From positions 1 to 27,838 of the forward strand of contig CAWEHT010000358.1 of assembly GCA_963808455.1 (NCBI GenBank): DNA of 27,838 bases, written 5' to 3'. The DNA comes from CAWEHT01 sp963808455 (GTDB lineage: Bacteria > Chloroflexota > Anaerolineae > CG2-30-64-16). The notes under the pieces were generated by a model. That model was not told the origin of the DNA. It saw only the letters and a list, made by a program, of their open reading frames with translations, and made no database searches. Below are positions 8,440 through 17,745 of the stretch, piece after piece; position 1 is the stretch's first letter; each line of letters begins with the position of its first letter. The position numbers were made by a program, and so were the translations under genes.

Positions 8440-9513
8440 CTAAAAGATCCTTCGCAGTGCAGCCTGGATCTGCTCCGCAATCTTGGTCGATGGGGCCACG
8501 ATCTCGGCCCCGCCCATGGTAATAGCCTCGCGTGGCATGCCGAAGACAATGGCCGTCTCCTCAGATTCGGCGATGGTGATGCCGCCGGCCTGACGGATCT
8601 GGACCATGCCCAGCGCGCCGTCGCAACCCATGCCCGTCAGCAAGACGCCCACGATCCGCCGCCCGTGCGCCTCGGCCACGGATTCGAATAGCACGTCCAC
8701 GGAGGGACAGAACTGCAGGCCCTTGGGCCGGTCACTGAGATGCGTCACCAGCCCGCGCCCCAAGAGGCTGGCGGTGATCGTCATCTGGTAACCGCCTGGC
8801 GCCAGGTACACGTGGCCGGGCAGCAGCGGCTCATTTTGTTCGGCCTCTTTCACGGCGAGGGCGCACTGCTCGTCCAGCCTTTTGGCGAAAGAGGCCGTGA
8901 AGGTCGGCGGCATGTGTTCGACCAGCGCGACCGGTGCCGGCAGATCGGCGGGCAGTTTGGGCAGGATGTCCAGCAAGGTTGTGGGCCCACCGGTAGACAC
9001 GCCCATCACTATCACTGCCTGGTTGCCCGCGGCCGGCGGAGGGGGCCGGGAAGTGGTGATCGCAACGGGCTTACGCTTCTTGGCCGTGAGCGTGGGCGCC
9101 TTCCGGCGCAAGCGCGCCCTGGCGGCCGCCCGCACTTTGTCCAGGATCTCGGACTCTTGTTCGGCGATGTCCAGCGAGATCGTGCCGGATGGCTTGGCGA
9201 TGAAGTCGACCGCCCCCAATTCCAGCGCCTCGAAGGTGGTCATCGCCCCCTCCTGGGTCAGGGAGCTGATGACCACGCAGGGCGTCGGACGCTCCATCAT
9301 GATATAAGTGAGCGCTGTCAGGCCGTCCATCTCGGGCATATTGATGTCGAGCGTGACGACATCCGGTTCGAGCTCTTTGACCTTATCCACTGCCTCTTGG
9401 CCGTTGCGCGCCACATCGATAACCTCGAGATCCGGGCAAGAGTTGATGACACGCTTGAGCTGGCGACGCATGAAAGCCGAATCGTCAACCACCAGCACCC
9501 TTATCGGACACAT
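8440..9513 (-). CDS. cheB: CheB receptor methylesterase with receiver domain
   Basis: Removes methyl groups from receptors (and can deamidate them) when its receiver is phosphorylated by CheA. 357 residues. The N-terminal receiver has D10, D11 and phospho-acceptor D56 (VVTLDINMPEMDG). A basic Pro-rich linker spans 130-162. The esterase domain has catalytic S173 (MGVSTGGPTT), H200 (VEHMPPTFT) and D298 (TGMGCDGA). The start at 9513 is chosen over an upstream ATG because GGAGG is placed just before it. It overlaps the end of cheA1 by 13 bases. The frame is intact. Confidence 0.97.
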   Translation of the reverse strand: MCPIRVLVVDDSAFMRRQLKRVINSCPDLEVIDVARNGQEAVDKVKELEPDVVTLDINMPEMDGLTALTYIMMERPTPCVVISSLTQEGAMTTFEALELGAVDFIAKPSGTISLDIAEQESEILDKVRAAARARLRRKAPTLTAKKRKPVAITTSRPPPPAAGNQAVIVMGVSTGGPTTLLDILPKLPADLPAPVALVEHMPPTFTASFAKRLDEQCALAVKEAEQNEPLLPGHVYLAPGGYQMTITASLLGRGLVTHLSDRPKGLQFCPSVDVLFESVAEAHGRRIVGVLLTGMGCDGALGMVQIRQAGGITIAESEETAIVFGMPREAITMGGAEIVAPSTKIAEQIQAALRRIF

Positions 9514-11845
9514 GGCTCGCCTCCGGCCGAGAAGCACGCTTGCGCCGCGCCGCTGGCCTGGGTGTAAGCCAGCGCCAGGCGCACGATGCCTGCCAGGTCG
9601 AGCACGAGCGCGACCCGGCCGTCGCCCATGACCGAAGCTCCAGCAATGGCACCGTCCGCCGAGAGGTAACTCTCGACCGGCTTGACCATGATCTCCTGCG
9701 GCTGATCCAGCGCATCGACAACCAACCCCACCAGGTTCGCGCCGGCCTGCATCACGACAACCGGCCAGCCGTCCACATCGGCGGCCTGGCCCGAGTTCGC
9801 GGCCTGCGCGAGGCCCATGGCCTGCGCCAACGGCACCAGGCCCACCAGGCTGCCGCGCACGTTGGCGACCAACCGCCCGTAGATGGTCTTGCAGTCTGAC
9901 GGCATGACTGCGACCGTCTCACGCACGGCATCCAGGGGCAGCGCCAGCGTCTCGTGCCCGGCGCGCACCATCAATGCCCGGAACACGCTCAGCGTCAGCG
10001 GCAATTGCAAGCGAATGGTGGTGCCCAGGCCGGTTTCGGAGGCCACGCTTACGGCCCCGCCCATGCGAGCGACGTTGGTCCGTACGACGTCCATGCCCAC
10101 GCCGCGGCCCGAGATCTCGGAGACCTCGCTGGCGGTTGACAGACCGGCCGTGAAGATGAGATTGAGAGCTTCGGCATCCGTCAGGCGCGGCGCCGCGCCG
10201 GCGTCAAGGAGCCCTTTGTCTACGGCGGCCCGGCGGATACGCTCACGGTCGATGCCCGCGCCGTCGTCACGCACCTGGATCACGACGCTGTTGCCCTCGC
10301 GCTCTGCGCTGACCCAGACGGTGCCATCTTCGGTTTTCCCAATTGCGCGCCGGACCTCCGGCGCTTCCAGGCCGTGATCGACGGCATTGCGGATGAGGTG
10401 TATCAGCGGATCGACCAGGGTGTCGGCAACCGTCTTGTCCACCTCCGTGTCCTCACCGCTGACGCGGAGGTTGGCCAGCTTGCCTTGCCGGCCGGCGACA
10501 TCGTGGACCACCCGTGGAAGCCTTTGGAAGGCGGTGCGCAGCGGGACCGTGCGCAAGCCCAGCACATCGGACTGCAGCTGGCTGACTGCCCGGCTGATGG
10601 TCGCCGAGGTGCCTTTCATGCGCTTGGCCAGGTCGGCGCGGTCGTGCCCGCTTTCGAGCAGGGACTGCAGGTGCAGCAGGCTGTTGCGGGCGGTGACCAG
10701 CTCACCCACCAGATCGATGATGCCGTCGACGCGCGCCTGCTTCACGCGGATGGTGCGTGCTTCGTCGCCGGCGGCCCCGCCATTGGCCGGCGGCGTGTTG
10801 CCCGCCTTGCCGGCCGGGCTTTGTTCGCCGCCGCGCCCCGCGGCGGCGCCTGCAGGGTCCGGCGCGCTGCCCCGGTGATGCCAGCCCCTTCCGGTCGCCC
10901 GCTTGCGGCCGGCTCCGCTGCAACATCGCTGGCCGGACCGGCCTCGTCCGGGCAACAGGTGGCCCTGTCACCCGCGCGTGCAAGGGGCAAAGCCGGGTCC
11001 CGTTCAACAACGTTGCATCGGTTGATCTCCAGGACGGTTTCCAGCGGGCAGAACTCGAAGATTGCCCGCAATTCCTCTTCATCTTCTTCGGTAGACACCA
11101 CGCAGGCAAATCCAAGGTAGCAGCCCATAGGATCGAGGGCATCGAGGGCCGGCAGGCGATCAAGAAGGGGCGTGACATCTAGGATGCTGGCCTCGTGGCC
11201 GAGCGCCCCCAGCAACGCTACCGGGTCGAGCCCGCGCTCGAAGGCATCTTCAGGCAGCCTGAACCGGATCTCGCAGGCCCAGGCTCCGCCGGCTTGCTCC
11301 AGAGGTGCCGGGTGCGCGCCCTCATCAGCGCCCGGCATCTGCGCGAACGCCTCCCGGCGCAACGCCGCCTTTGCGTCCATTTCGACCGTCGCTGCCCGCT
11401 CTTGGGAGACCTTTTCAGGCGGCGTAAAGGCCTGAGCCAGCCGTTCCTCGAAGGCCAGGGCGCCATCCGGCACAGGCCCATCGTGGCGTGCCGCGATGAG
11501 GAGATCGCGCAGCAGGTCCACGCCTTGCAGCAGGACCGCGAGGGCTGGCGGTGTCAGCGCCCAGCGGCGCGAGCGCACGGCATCGAGCGCATCCTCCAGG
11601 CCATGCGTGAAAGCGGCCACGTCAACGCAGCCCACGCCGGCCGCCGATCCCTTGATCGTGTGGGCGGCTCGAAACGCCTGATTGATGGTCTCCTCATCGA
11701 GCGGAGCCTGTTCCAGCGCCAGCAGCGCGGTCTCCAGGTCGTCGAGGACTCCGGCGGCCTCGTCCAGGAAGGTTTCGCGCATCTGGGCGCGCACCTCGGA
11801 ACTCAGCGCCGCCAATGGGTCTTTACGCTCGGGACGTTTGGACAT
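9501..11845 (-). pseudogene. cheA: CheA1 chemotaxis histidine kinase, one frameshift in the linker
   Basis: Main CheA of the operon. The first frame has P1 with H62 (AAHTIKGSAAG). It then carries a P2-like domain of the FrzE/ChpA-associated kind (about residues 193-275, including LDPVALLGALG and LDPMGCYLGF). A low-complexity Ala/Pro/Gly linker follows, where the frame changes. A run of four G on the minus strand (10870-10873) that should be five would join GITG to GSAPDPAG, though the exact place is uncertain. The second frame has P3 (RVDGIIDLVGELVTARN), P4 with HLIRNAVDHGLE, DDGAGID and GRGVGMDVV, and a CheW-like P5. Repaired length is about 780 residues. The start MSKRPERKD is preferred over an ATG four codons upstream because of AAGG before it. 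Confidence 0.9.
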
Positions 11846-11881
11846 GTACCTTACCATCCGTGCAAGGGAGGATCGTAGGCG

Positions 11882-12244
11882 TCAGCACAGCACGCGCTTG
11901 ATGACTTTGAGCAGCTGCTGTGGTTCGAAAGGCTTGACTATCCAGCCGGTGGCGCCTGCCGCCTGACCCTCGGCTTTGCGACCGCCCTGGGTCTCGGTCG
12001 TGAGCATCAGGATTGGCGTGAAGCGGTGGCTTTTCAGCGACCGCACCTGCTTGATGAGCTCGATCCCGTCCATACGCGGCATGTAGAGGTCGGTGATCAC
12101 CAGGTCTATCCGATGCGCCTGGAGCTTGGCCAGGGCATCGACGCCGTCCACGGCCTCGACAACCTGGTAACCGGCCTCGCGCAGGCAGTAGCCCACCATC
12201 TGCCGCATGGTCACCGAATCATCCACGGCTAGTACTGTAGACAT
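11882..12244 (-). CDS. cheY: CheY-like response regulator
   Basis: Stand-alone receiver of 120 residues, the likely diffusible output of CheA1. Visible residues: acidic pair D8/D9 (LAVDDS), phospho-acceptor D52 (ITDLYMPRMDG), T82/T83 (LMLTTET) and K104 (WIVKPFEP). It lies between the CheZ-like MCP and cheA1. The start at 12244 is preferred over the upstream ATG because the domain begins at MSTVLAVDD and the extension has no family counterpart. Close to PilG/CheY of pilus-type systems, but single receivers are hard to classify by sequence. Confidence 0.92.
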   Translation of the reverse strand: MSTVLAVDDSVTMRQMVGYCLREAGYQVVEAVDGVDALAKLQAHRIDLVITDLYMPRMDGIELIKQVRSLKSHRFTPILMLTTETQGGRKAEGQAAGATGWIVKPFEPQQLLKVIKRVLC

Positions 12245-12283
12245 TGCCACTCTTTCGCTCAGAAAGCGCCAAGGCACAGGAGC

Positions 12284-13696
12284 TCAAAAGAGCGTGATGT
12301 TGTCGCCGAGATCGTCGGGGGTCTCCGAGGGCCGTCCGCCTTCCAACAAGCGCGCCGCGAACACGCTTTGCGATGCGGCCGGCCCGCCTTCGGTGGTGGC
12401 GTGGTGGACCCGATGCTCGTCTTCGACGGTGTACCTTGTCTGCACCTCGACGACATTCGCCGAATTCTTGCCGGACCCGGCGCCTTGCAGGAGTTCGTGG
12501 GCGCGCTGTTGCATGTCGCACAACGGGCCGACCACATGTTCGATCTCCTGGCGCGTGATGTCCTGGAACTGGAGGGACATGACCACCTGAGAGACGAGCG
12601 CAGCGATGGCATCGCCCGTGGTTCGCACCAGGTCCAGCGACCGCCCCATGTCATTGGTGATCGCCTGCATACGGTTGTGGATCTCTTCCGCGGCCCGGCG
12701 CGCCTGGATCAGCTGACCCTCATCGCGAGCGATCGCATTGGATAGGCTGGAGTTCAGCCTGGAGAGGTCCTCTCCCACCTGTGAGGATAGTAAGGTCTCG
12801 ACGCGTGCCGCGATTTCGGAGGAGCGCTCCGAGAGCCGTCGCATCTCCTGAGCCACGACGGCGAAGCCGGCACCGGCGTCCCCCGCGTGCGCGGCCTCGA
12901 TGGCCGTGTTCAAGCCGAGTAGCCCGGTCTGTGATGTGATGAAGTCGATGTTGACGACCAGGGCGCGAATGGCTTCCAGACGAGTCTTGAGCTGCTGTGC
13001 CTGGCTAATCAGTTCGCGATCATCTTCGAGGCGGCCGGCGAACGTCTCGATGGCGACGACCAGTTCATCCACGCCGTTGAGGATGGCGTCACTCGATCCG
13101 CGCCGCCCATCTGAGAAGCTGTTGGCCAGCGCCAGGGTATGTTGTGCCTGCTGCTGGATGGCCGCCATGATGCCCTGGAAGCGCTCACCGATCGTGAGCG
13201 CGGCGGTTTCGGTTTGCTGCTTCACGTTGTCCAGCTGGCCGGTCAAGACAGGGACCAGGGCGCACAGGTTGCCCAACAACCTTTGCGTCTCACCTATTTG
13301 GACGCGTAAAGTCTCGGCCCCGGTCCTGGACTCGTCTGAGAGGTCTCGCAGCCGTACGATCTCGGCCTGCCTGGCCTGGGATTCTGCCGTCAGTCGCGAC
13401 AGCCGATCGTCGAGTGCCGAAAGCTGCTCACGCAAGGCCTGTGCGTCGGATTCATGCTGCTCGGACGCCCTGCTCGACTGTATGCGTGCCTGTTCTACCA
13501 TATCGGCCAGGAGCCCTCCGTCCACCTCCGCGCTGCGCAGGCGACGGGACAGGTTCCAAACCAGCCAGCCTGCTCCCAGCCAGGTCACGACTTGCAGCGG
13601 CGCCCATACCCGCCAGGCCAGCACGGCTATCCCGGCAGCCACGACCAGCAGCCAGGCCTCGCGCCTCACGCCGTGCAGCCATCTGGCGAGGATCAC
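12284..13696 (-). CDS. Membrane-anchored MCP-like protein with CheZ-like C-terminal part
   Basis: 470 residues. Two closely spaced hydrophobic segments (about 14-32 and 34-48) form a membrane hairpin with no periplasmic sensor. A coiled coil spans 60-240. A divergent receptor tip (249-290) has ITSQTGLLGLNTAIEAAHAG and FAVVAQEMRRLS, so the QTNLLALNAAIEAARAG consensus is altered. Residues 375-390 contain LQFQDITRQEIEHV; its D379-x-x-x-Q383 matches the DxxxQ catalytic motif of CheZ. A flexible tail ends in DDLGDNITLF, an acidic-hydrophobic peptide like the CheY-binding end of CheZ. The GTG start forms a GTGA overlap with the STAS stop; the longer upstream reading has no support. Phosphatase activity is inference. 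Confidence 0.85.
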   Translation of the reverse strand: MILARWLHGVRREAWLLVVAAGIAVLAWRVWAPLQVVTWLGAGWLVWNLSRRLRSAEVDGGLLADMVEQARIQSSRASEQHESDAQALREQLSALDDRLSRLTAESQARQAEIVRLRDLSDESRTGAETLRVQIGETQRLLGNLCALVPVLTGQLDNVKQQTETAALTIGERFQGIMAAIQQQAQHTLALANSFSDGRRGSSDAILNGVDELVVAIETFAGRLEDDRELISQAQQLKTRLEAIRALVVNIDFITSQTGLLGLNTAIEAAHAGDAGAGFAVVAQEMRRLSERSSEIAARVETLLSSQVGEDLSRLNSSLSNAIARDEGQLIQARRAAEEIHNRMQAITNDMGRSLDLVRTTGDAIAALVSQVVMSLQFQDITRQEIEHVVGPLCDMQQRAHELLQGAGSGKNSANVVEVQTRYTVEDEHRVHHATTEGGPAASQSVFAARLLEGGRPSETPDDLGDNITLF

Positions 13697-13995
13697 TGGG
13701 CCTCCCCGGCATCGCCGATGCCCACGTTGAGAATGCGGTCCAGGCGCGTCAGCCGGAGGATGGACGCGGACTTTGCCGATAGCCCGGTAAGCTCGAAGGA
13801 GCGCCGGCTTTCCCGGCACGCCAGGGCAGCGGCAACCAGCACCTGTATGGCGGTCGCATGCAGCCCCTCGCTGCCCTCGAGGTCGATCCTGAGCCCGGTG
13901 GAGCTGTCCAGCGACTCGCGGACCATCGCCAACAACTGCTCCACCGAGTAGATGTCCAGCTTATCACCTGCCTTGACGAGAGAAACATCTGACAT
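13693..13995 (-). CDS. STAS-domain protein in the chemosensory operon
   Basis: A single STAS domain of 100 residues (anti-sigma antagonist/MlaB type). It has the beta strand LRIDLEGSEGLHATAIQVLVAAAL, in which Thr in HATAIQ occupies the usual regulatory-phosphorylation region, followed by RSFELTGLSAKSASILRLTRL. Such small STAS proteins accompany several non-flagellar chemosensory clusters, and their partner is generally unknown. The start at 13995 has GGGGGAG about 7 bases upstream. An alternative GTG at 14112 overlaps the cheW stop as GTGA and would add 39 residues of unconserved, basic sequence. The stop overlaps the following MCP start (GTGA), indicating coupling. Confidence 0.83.
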   Translation of the reverse strand: MSDVSLVKAGDKLDIYSVEQLLAMVRESLDSSTGLRIDLEGSEGLHATAIQVLVAAALACRESRRSFELTGLSAKSASILRLTRLDRILNVGIGDAGEAQ

Positions 13996-14108
13996 GGCTC
14001 TGCTCCCCCAAAGGTCTGCGCCCGGGCCGGACGAAAGATGGAAAGACCTGAGGTCGCTGCGGATCGGGCGTCTTTTGTCCTTCGTCCAGCTCTTCTTCGA
14101 ACCAACGA

Positions 14109-15617
14109 TCACGCCGCGACCGCTTCCATCGACAGCACCCTGGGGAGGTTGAGGATAATCAGCATGCGCTGACCGCCCTGAAGCTTGCCCACGCCTTCGA
14201 TGAAGCTGGCTTCGACGCCCGCCACCACCGGAGGAGGCGGCTCGATGGAATCCCGGCTGAGACGCAGCACTTCGGAGACAGAATCGACGATCACGCCGGT
14301 CTTGCGGCCTTCGACATCCACCACCACGATGCTGGTCGAATCGGTGCGAGGCGCCTCGGGGATACCAAAGCGCTTGCGCATGTCGATCACCGGCAGAACA
14401 CTGCCTCGCAGGTTGATGATGCCCTCTACAAAGTGCGGCGCACGCGGCACGCGCGTGATGTCGGGCAGCCAGATGATTTCTTGCACCTGCTGGATGCTGA
14501 CGCCAAACTCCTCGTGCTCCACGCGGAAGCTGACGTATTGCTGCTCGTCGATCACCTGGCGCCGCGCGGCCTCGCCGGAGGACCCGTCCTGCCCGTCGGC
14601 GCCCAGGCCGGCCAACTGGCTGATCTCGGATGAGGTGAGGACCCGGCTGATATCGAGGAGCATGATCAGGCGCTTCCCTTCGTTCAGCTTAGCAACACCG
14701 CGCAGCTGATCGGCCTCTTTCGTGCTGATGATGGCCGGAGGCGGCTCGATCGCATCTTTGGGCACGCTGAGGACTTCCGTTACGGCGTCCACGAGCATGC
14801 CGGTAATGACACCGCGCAGGCTGACGACGATGATGCGATTGTCCTCTTCGTTCAGCTCGATGACGTCAAGCCCAAAGCGCTTGCGCAGGTTGATAATGGG
14901 CAGCAGGCGGTTGCGCAGGGCCACCACGCCCTCGATGAATGCGGGCGCCCTGGGCACGCGCGAGATGGCGGGCACCCGAATGATCTCCTGGACATCGGCC
15001 AGCGCCACCGCATACTCTTCATCGTCCACCGTGAAGCTGACGAATTGCTCTTCGGCGGTCGCGTGGCGCCGCTCCTGAGCGGCCGCGGCGCCGTCCTGGC
15101 CGGTGCCACCCGCCTGGGCGGCCAGGTTCGCAGCCAGCTCGGCCGAAGGGATCACCTTTGCGATGTCCAGCAGGATCACCAGGCGCTTGCCGTCTTTGAG
15201 CTTGGCTACCCCGCGCAAATAGTCTTCGTCGATCGTGGCGGTGATGACCGGGGGCGGAGGCTCGATGCTCTCGTTGGCCACCCGCAGGACCTCAGAGACC
15301 TGGTCCACGACGAGTCCGGTCAGCCGCCCGCCGATTTCGATGACCACCACGACGTTGTCTTCGTTGCGTTCTTCAGTGGGCAGATCGAAACGCCGGCGCA
15401 GGTTGACGATGGGCAAGATGCTGCCGCGCAGGTTGGCCACGCCCTCGACGAAGACCGGTGCCTTGGGGATGCGCGTGATGGCCGGGACGTTGACGATCTC
15501 CTTGACCAGCGCGATCGGCACGCCAAACTCCTCGTGCGCCAGCAAGAAGGTGACGACCTGGATCTCATCGGCGCCTTGGTCAACGGCGCCTGTCATGGCT
15601 TGTTTGTCCGGCTCCAT
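14109..15617 (-). CDS. cheW: CheW adaptor with three tandem CheW domains
   Basis: 502 residues and no other domain. CheW units lie at about 20-160, 190-330 and 358-498, spaced by about 169-171 residues and joined by Ala/Gly/Gln-rich linkers. Each carries the RVPRAPxFxEG and LPIxNLRxRF type motifs. The receptor/kinase-contact Arg is R64 (ANLRGSILPI), R235 (VALRNRLLPI) and R404 (INLRGSVLPV). The middle unit lacks the Gly after Arg. CheW couples receptors to CheA; three linked copies could bridge the two receptors and two CheA proteins of this operon (inference). The ATG at 15617 has GAGGGAGA upstream. The gap to mcp1 is 16 bases. The frame is intact. Confidence 0.95.
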   Translation of the reverse strand: MEPDKQAMTGAVDQGADEIQVVTFLLAHEEFGVPIALVKEIVNVPAITRIPKAPVFVEGVANLRGSILPIVNLRRRFDLPTEERNEDNVVVVIEIGGRLTGLVVDQVSEVLRVANESIEPPPPVITATIDEDYLRGVAKLKDGKRLVILLDIAKVIPSAELAANLAAQAGGTGQDGAAAAQERRHATAEEQFVSFTVDDEEYAVALADVQEIIRVPAISRVPRAPAFIEGVVALRNRLLPIINLRKRFGLDVIELNEEDNRIIVVSLRGVITGMLVDAVTEVLSVPKDAIEPPPAIISTKEADQLRGVAKLNEGKRLIMLLDISRVLTSSEISQLAGLGADGQDGSSGEAARRQVIDEQQYVSFRVEHEEFGVSIQQVQEIIWLPDITRVPRAPHFVEGIINLRGSVLPVIDMRKRFGIPEAPRTDSTSIVVVDVEGRKTGVIVDSVSEVLRLSRDSIEPPPPVVAGVEASFIEGVGKLQGGQRMLIILNLPRVLSMEAVAA

Positions 15618-15633
15618 GTCACATCTCCCTCGA

Positions 15634-17649
15634 TCAGAGGTTCTGGAGTTCGTCAGCCAGAGCGGAGACCTCTTCGACGGCGCTGGCCAGTTCTTCCAGG
15701 CCGCGCGATTGCTCGTCGGCTGCCTTGGATGACTCTTCGGCGGAGCTGGCGACCTCGCGGGCAGCTACGGAGATCTGCTCCACGCCTTTCTTGGCCTGGG
15801 TGATAGCCACCAGCGACTGGTCCGCGGCATCCGAGATTTCCTTCACGCCCCGGCTCACGACCGTCATGTCGCCTTCGATCTGATTGAGATTGACCGTGGA
15901 TTTCTTGGCAGATTCCACTTCCTGGCGCGCCGTGGCGCCGCTCTGGTCGATATCGGTTGCCACCTTGGCGACTTGCTGCTGGACGCGCTTCACCAGGTCC
16001 TTGATCTTCTCAGCGTTCTCGGCCGAGTCCTTGGCCAGGCTGCGCACATCGGCAGCCACCACGGCAAAGCCACGCCCGAACTCGCCCGCCCGCGCCGCCT
16101 CGATGCCGCCGTTCACGGCCAGCAGATTGGTCTGGATGGTCACGTTGGCGATCGCATCCACGATCTTATCGATACGCCCGGTGGAGCCTTCCAGCTTGCG
16201 GATGTTCTCGGCAGATTTGAAGTTCGCCTCGACTGTGGCCAGAATGCCCTTGATCAGGTCATCGACCTCGGCCTTGTTCTGAACCAAAACCTTGGTGAGC
16301 GCAGCTGTCTTCTGCAGCGACTCTTCGGCGCGCTCCTTCATGCGCTGCGAGCCTTTCTCGATCTGCTCGGCGGCGCTGGTGGCCTCCTGCGTGGCGCTGG
16401 CCTGCTGATCGGCGGCCTCGGCCACCGTCTTGATCGTCTGGCCGATCTCTTTCGCCGAGTGGCTGGCTTCGTCCACGGTGGCCGACAGTTCCTCGGCAGC
16501 CGAGGCAAGACCTTCGGCCGACTTGTTCGCGGCGGTGGAGGATTCCAACGACTCGGACATCTGGCTCAGATCATCGGCCGCGCTGCCCATATCGGTCAGG
16601 GCCTTGTTCTGCTCGTCGATGGCCTTGGAGGCCTCCTCGGCCGCCCGCGATTGCTCCTGGGCAGCCTCGCTGATCTGCTCGGCGCCCTTCTTGAACTGTA
16701 CGGCGGCCGTCCCGGATTGCGCCGCCAGGTCGTTGATCTCTTTGGCGCCCTCCTGGATGACGGCCGAATCAGTTTCGATGGTCTTGAGGTCGGCGGTGAT
16801 TTTGGCGGCCTTCTCCACCTGGCTGGCCGCGGCCGTGCCGGCGTCCTCGACCTCCTTGGCGATGCCGCCCACCTCATTCTTGATCACCTCGACCAGCTCG
16901 CGGATTTCGCGCGCGGCCTTCTCAGAGGTCTCGGCCAGGTTACGCACTTCGTCGGCGACCACGGCAAACCCGCGCCCGTGTTCGCCGGCTCGGGCGGCCT
17001 CGATGGCCGCGTTGAGCGCCAGCAGGTTGGTCTGCTTGGCGATGCCCACGACGGTCTGCACGATGGCGCCGATCTCTTCGGCTTGCTTTTCCAGCTCGGC
17101 GACCATCTTGGCCGATTTCAGGTTGGTCTGGGCGGCGTCCCTGACGCCTTCGATGAGAACTTCGATGTCTACCGTCGTGGTTCGGATCAATTCCTGGGCC
17201 CGCTTGACGCGGTTCAGCGATTCCTGGGCCCCTCGGGACGCCACTTCGGCGCTCTTGTCGATCTGGGTGATCGCGGCCAGGCTTTCTTCGGTCGCGCCGG
17301 CCGCTTCCTGGGCGGCGGACGAGATCTGGTCCACAGCTGTGGCCAGTTGTTTCACGGCGGAGCCGGCTTCCTCGACGCCGCTGGAAAGCTGCTGAGTGGC
17401 AGTCGCCAGTCGTTCGGCCAATTGCTGCTGCTTGGCAGCGGTGCGTGCGCGCTTCTTTTGCTCGGCCTGCTGCTTGGCCATCTCACGACGGCGAGAGACG
17501 TCGTCGGCCACGTCTTCGGTCCTGTCAAGCACCGGGGCTGCCGGCCGTCCGTTGCCTGCAAGGGGCGCTTTGCCGTTGCTGTTGGCAGGCGCTTTGCCAT
17601 TGCCGTTGGCATGGACGGCGCCCTTGGGGGGTTCTGCGAGTTTTGGCAT
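15634..17649 (-). CDS. Soluble methyl-accepting chemotaxis protein with two complete signalling modules
   Basis: 671 residues, with no transmembrane segment and no recognised sensor domain. An N-terminal Asn/Gly/Ala/Pro-rich tail (1-50) and a basic coiled coil (50-80) precede two transducer modules. Module one (81-380) has the tip IAKQTNLLALNAAIEAARAG (203-222) and FAVVADEVRNLAE. Module two (381-671) has VTIQTNLLAVNGGIEAARAG (503-522) and FAVVAADVRSLAKDS. Equivalent positions are exactly 300 residues apart (LATATQQLSS at 81, LASAAEELSA at 381). Probable methylation helices flank both tips. First gene of the operon, with AAGGAGAG before its ATG. It resembles FrzCD-type cytoplasmic receptors in lacking membrane anchors; the signal sensed is unknown. 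Confidence 0.95.
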   Translation of the reverse strand: MPKLAEPPKGAVHANGNGKAPANSNGKAPLAGNGRPAAPVLDRTEDVADDVSRRREMAKQQAEQKKRARTAAKQQQLAERLATATQQLSSGVEEAGSAVKQLATAVDQISSAAQEAAGATEESLAAITQIDKSAEVASRGAQESLNRVKRAQELIRTTTVDIEVLIEGVRDAAQTNLKSAKMVAELEKQAEEIGAIVQTVVGIAKQTNLLALNAAIEAARAGEHGRGFAVVADEVRNLAETSEKAAREIRELVEVIKNEVGGIAKEVEDAGTAAASQVEKAAKITADLKTIETDSAVIQEGAKEINDLAAQSGTAAVQFKKGAEQISEAAQEQSRAAEEASKAIDEQNKALTDMGSAADDLSQMSESLESSTAANKSAEGLASAAEELSATVDEASHSAKEIGQTIKTVAEAADQQASATQEATSAAEQIEKGSQRMKERAEESLQKTAALTKVLVQNKAEVDDLIKGILATVEANFKSAENIRKLEGSTGRIDKIVDAIANVTIQTNLLAVNGGIEAARAGEFGRGFAVVAADVRSLAKDSAENAEKIKDLVKRVQQQVAKVATDIDQSGATARQEVESAKKSTVNLNQIEGDMTVVSRGVKEISDAADQSLVAITQAKKGVEQISVAAREVASSAEESSKAADEQSRGLEELASAVEEVSALADELQNL

Positions 17650-17685
17650 CTTCAGGCTCTCCTTTGCTGGCTCATTGCAAACATG

Positions 17686-17698
17686 ACGATATTATCGT
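17686..17698. promoter_or_regulatory. 13-bp palindrome upstream of the chemosensory operon
   Basis: ACGATATTATCGT is a perfect palindrome around a central T, 37 bases before the mcp1 start. On the minus strand it contains GATAAT, a possible -10 box, but no convincing -35 is found 16-19 bases upstream. It could be an operator overlapping the promoter. The palindrome is certain, the function is not. Confidence 0.4.
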
Positions 17699-17745
17699 TG
17701 TGTTCCCTATGGCCCGCATCCGTGGTGCCACTGAGTTAATCGTAA

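Noticed and set aside
15973..17739. 588-codon plus-strand open frame
   Set aside because: Lies antisense to the MCP with strong codon-position mirror; Leu/Gly-rich shadow with no family resemblance.
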